Source: Thermohalobaculum sp039185235
GTDB taxonomy: Bacteria > Pseudomonadota > Alphaproteobacteria > Rhodobacterales > Rhodobacteraceae
Direction: 5' to 3'
DNA length: 6,777 nucleotides
NCBI GenBank assembly: GCA_039185235.1
Contig: JBCDAS010000235.1
Span: 1-6,777 of the forward strand
The notes under the pieces were generated by a model. The model was not told the origin of the DNA, searched no databases, and was given only the letters and a program-made list of their open reading frames with translations. A program made the position numbers and the translations under genes. Below, piece after piece: positions 5,743-6,777 of the stretch. Numbering within the stretch: position 1 is the stretch's first letter; every line of letters begins with the position of its first letter.

Positions 5743-6777
5743 ATGATCCCCCGCTATTCCCGCCCTGACATGGTCGCCATATGGGAACCCGCGACCAAGT
5801 TCCGCATCTGGTACGAGATCGAGGCCCATGCCTGCGATGCCATGGCGGAGCTGGGCGTGATCCCGCGGGAGAATGCTGAAGCCGTGTGGAAGGCCAAAGA
5901 TATCGAGTTTGACATCGACCGGATCGACGCGATCGAACGGGAGACGAAGCACGACGTCATCGCCTTCCTCACCCATCTGGCCGAGATCGTGGGGTCGGAC
6001 GAGGCGCGGTTTGTGCACCAGGGGATGACCTCCTCGGACGTGCTGGACACCTGTTTCAACATCCAGCTGACCCGGGCCGCCGACATCCTGATTGCGGATA
6101 TAGATGCTCTTCTGGTTGCCCTGAAACGCCGGGCCCAGCAGCACAAGCACACGATCCGTATCGGGCGTAGCCATGGGATCCATGCCGAGCCGACCACTAT
6201 GGGCCTCACCTTCGCCCGCTTCTTTGCCGAGATGGATCGCAACCGCCGTCGCCTGATTACCGCGCGCGAGGAGATTGCGACCGGGGCGATCTCTGGCGCG
6301 GTCGGAACGTTTGCCAATATCGATCCGGCGGTCGAGGCGCATGTCTGCGAGAAACTCGGCCTTGCGCCCGAACCGATCTCGACCCAGGTCATCCCCCGCG
6401 ACCGTCATGCAGCCTTCTTCGCCACCCTCGGCGTGGTTGCCAGCTCCATCGAGAACATCGCCACCGAGATCCGCCATATGCAGCGCACCGAGGTGCTGGA
6501 AGCCGAGGAGTTCTTCTCCAAGGGCCAGAAGGGCTCCTCGGCCATGCCGCACAAGCGCAACCCGGTCCTGACCGAGAACCTGACCGGCCTCGCCCGTTTG
6601 GTTCGCATGGCCGTGATCCCCGCGATGGAGAATGTCGCTCTTTGGCACGAGCGCGATATCTCGCACAGCTCAGTCGAGCGCAATATCGGGCCAGATGCGA
6701 CTGTGACGCTAGATTTTGCTCTGGCGCGGCTCACCTCGGTCATCGACAGGCTTGTCATCTATCCAGACAACATGATC
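5743..6777 (+). CDS. purB: Adenylosuccinate lyase, N-terminal 345 residues (cut by right edge)
   Basis: PurB cleaves fumarate from SAICAR and from adenylosuccinate, two steps of purine nucleotide synthesis, as a cytoplasmic homotetramer. The visible 345 residues are about four fifths of the usual length of roughly 435. The fumarase/aspartase superfamily blocks are in place: TKHDV (68-72), HQGMTSSDVLDT (92-103), GRSHGIHAEPTTMG (141-154) with the catalytic His144, and the superfamily signature GSSAMPHKRNPVLTEN (264-279), whose loop serine is the second catalytic residue. AAGGAG at 5731-5736 is six bases before the ATG, which gives the typical start IPRYSRPDM. The gene reads outward from the DUF6314 gene; its promoter must lie in the short gap or within the 5' end of that gene. 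Nothing appears damaged. Confidence 0.98.
   Translation, partial: MIPRYSRPDMVAIWEPATKFRIWYEIEAHACDAMAELGVIPRENAEAVWKAKDIEFDIDRIDAIERETKHDVIAFLTHLAEIVGSDEARFVHQGMTSSDVLDTCFNIQLTRAADILIADIDALLVALKRRAQQHKHTIRIGRSHGIHAEPTTMGLTFARFFAEMDRNRRRLITAREEIATGAISGAVGTFANIDPAVEAHVCEKLGLAPEPISTQVIPRDRHAAFFATLGVVASSIENIATEIRHMQRTEVLEAEEFFSKGQKGSSAMPHKRNPVLTENLTGLARLVRMAVIPAMENVALWHERDISHSSVERNIGPDATVTLDFALARLTSVIDRLVIYPDNMI

Noticed and set aside
5707..6666. 319-codon open frame on the minus strand
   Set aside because: It lies wholly antisense to purB, whose active-site motifs are all intact; it is rich in Gly, Asp and Arg with no family features, as expected for a shadow frame in GC-rich DNA.

Overview
The window looks like ordinary chromosome from an alphaproteobacterium of the Rhodobacterales (Roseobacter/Rhodobacter type). 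The base composition is GC-rich. Every gene but one can be assigned to a known family. The combination of a membrane pyrophosphatase, a NifU/IscU-like protein beside hisI, a Bpt-type aminoacyl-tRNA-protein transferase and a DUF6314 gene divergent from purB fits that order. The taxonomic call rests on family recognition and remembered gene neighbourhoods, not on a search.

Layout: (1) 1-758, minus strand: the 5' third of hppA, a proton-pumping inorganic pyrophosphatase that continues off the left edge. (2) 759-1016: a 258-bp divergent intergenic region with an imperfect hairpin and only weak promoter-like hexamers. (3) 1017-1829, plus: an AAC(3)-fold acetyltransferase with a GTG start. (4) 1826-2269, minus: an IscU/NifU-N-like Fe-S scaffold homologue that meets gene 3 tail to tail with overlapping stop codons. 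(5) 2270-2350: an 81-bp divergent promoter region with a perfect 12-bp GC palindrome. (6) 2351-4252, plus: a tightly packed run of hisI, an AbrB-family membrane protein and an RDD-family membrane protein (ATGA overlap, then a one-base gap to a TTG start). (7) 4371-5171, plus: bpt. (8) 5286-5696, minus: a DUF6314 protein convergent with bpt. (9) 5743 to the right edge, plus: purB, cut after 345 codons.

The genes are mostly unrelated housekeeping functions: histidine synthesis (hisI), purine synthesis (purB), N-degron tagging of proteins (bpt), energy coupling (hppA) and Fe-S handling. The hisI-AbrB-RDD run is probably co-transcribed, but no shared pathway is evident. I saw no transposase, integrase, CRISPR array, tRNA, rRNA or phage gene, and no sign of a new multi-gene system. 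The points worth a second look are the scaffold protein without the usual third cysteine and Asp ligand, the AAC(3)-like enzyme of unknown substrate, the cysteine-rich motif in Bpt, and a few small symmetric elements in intergenic DNA.
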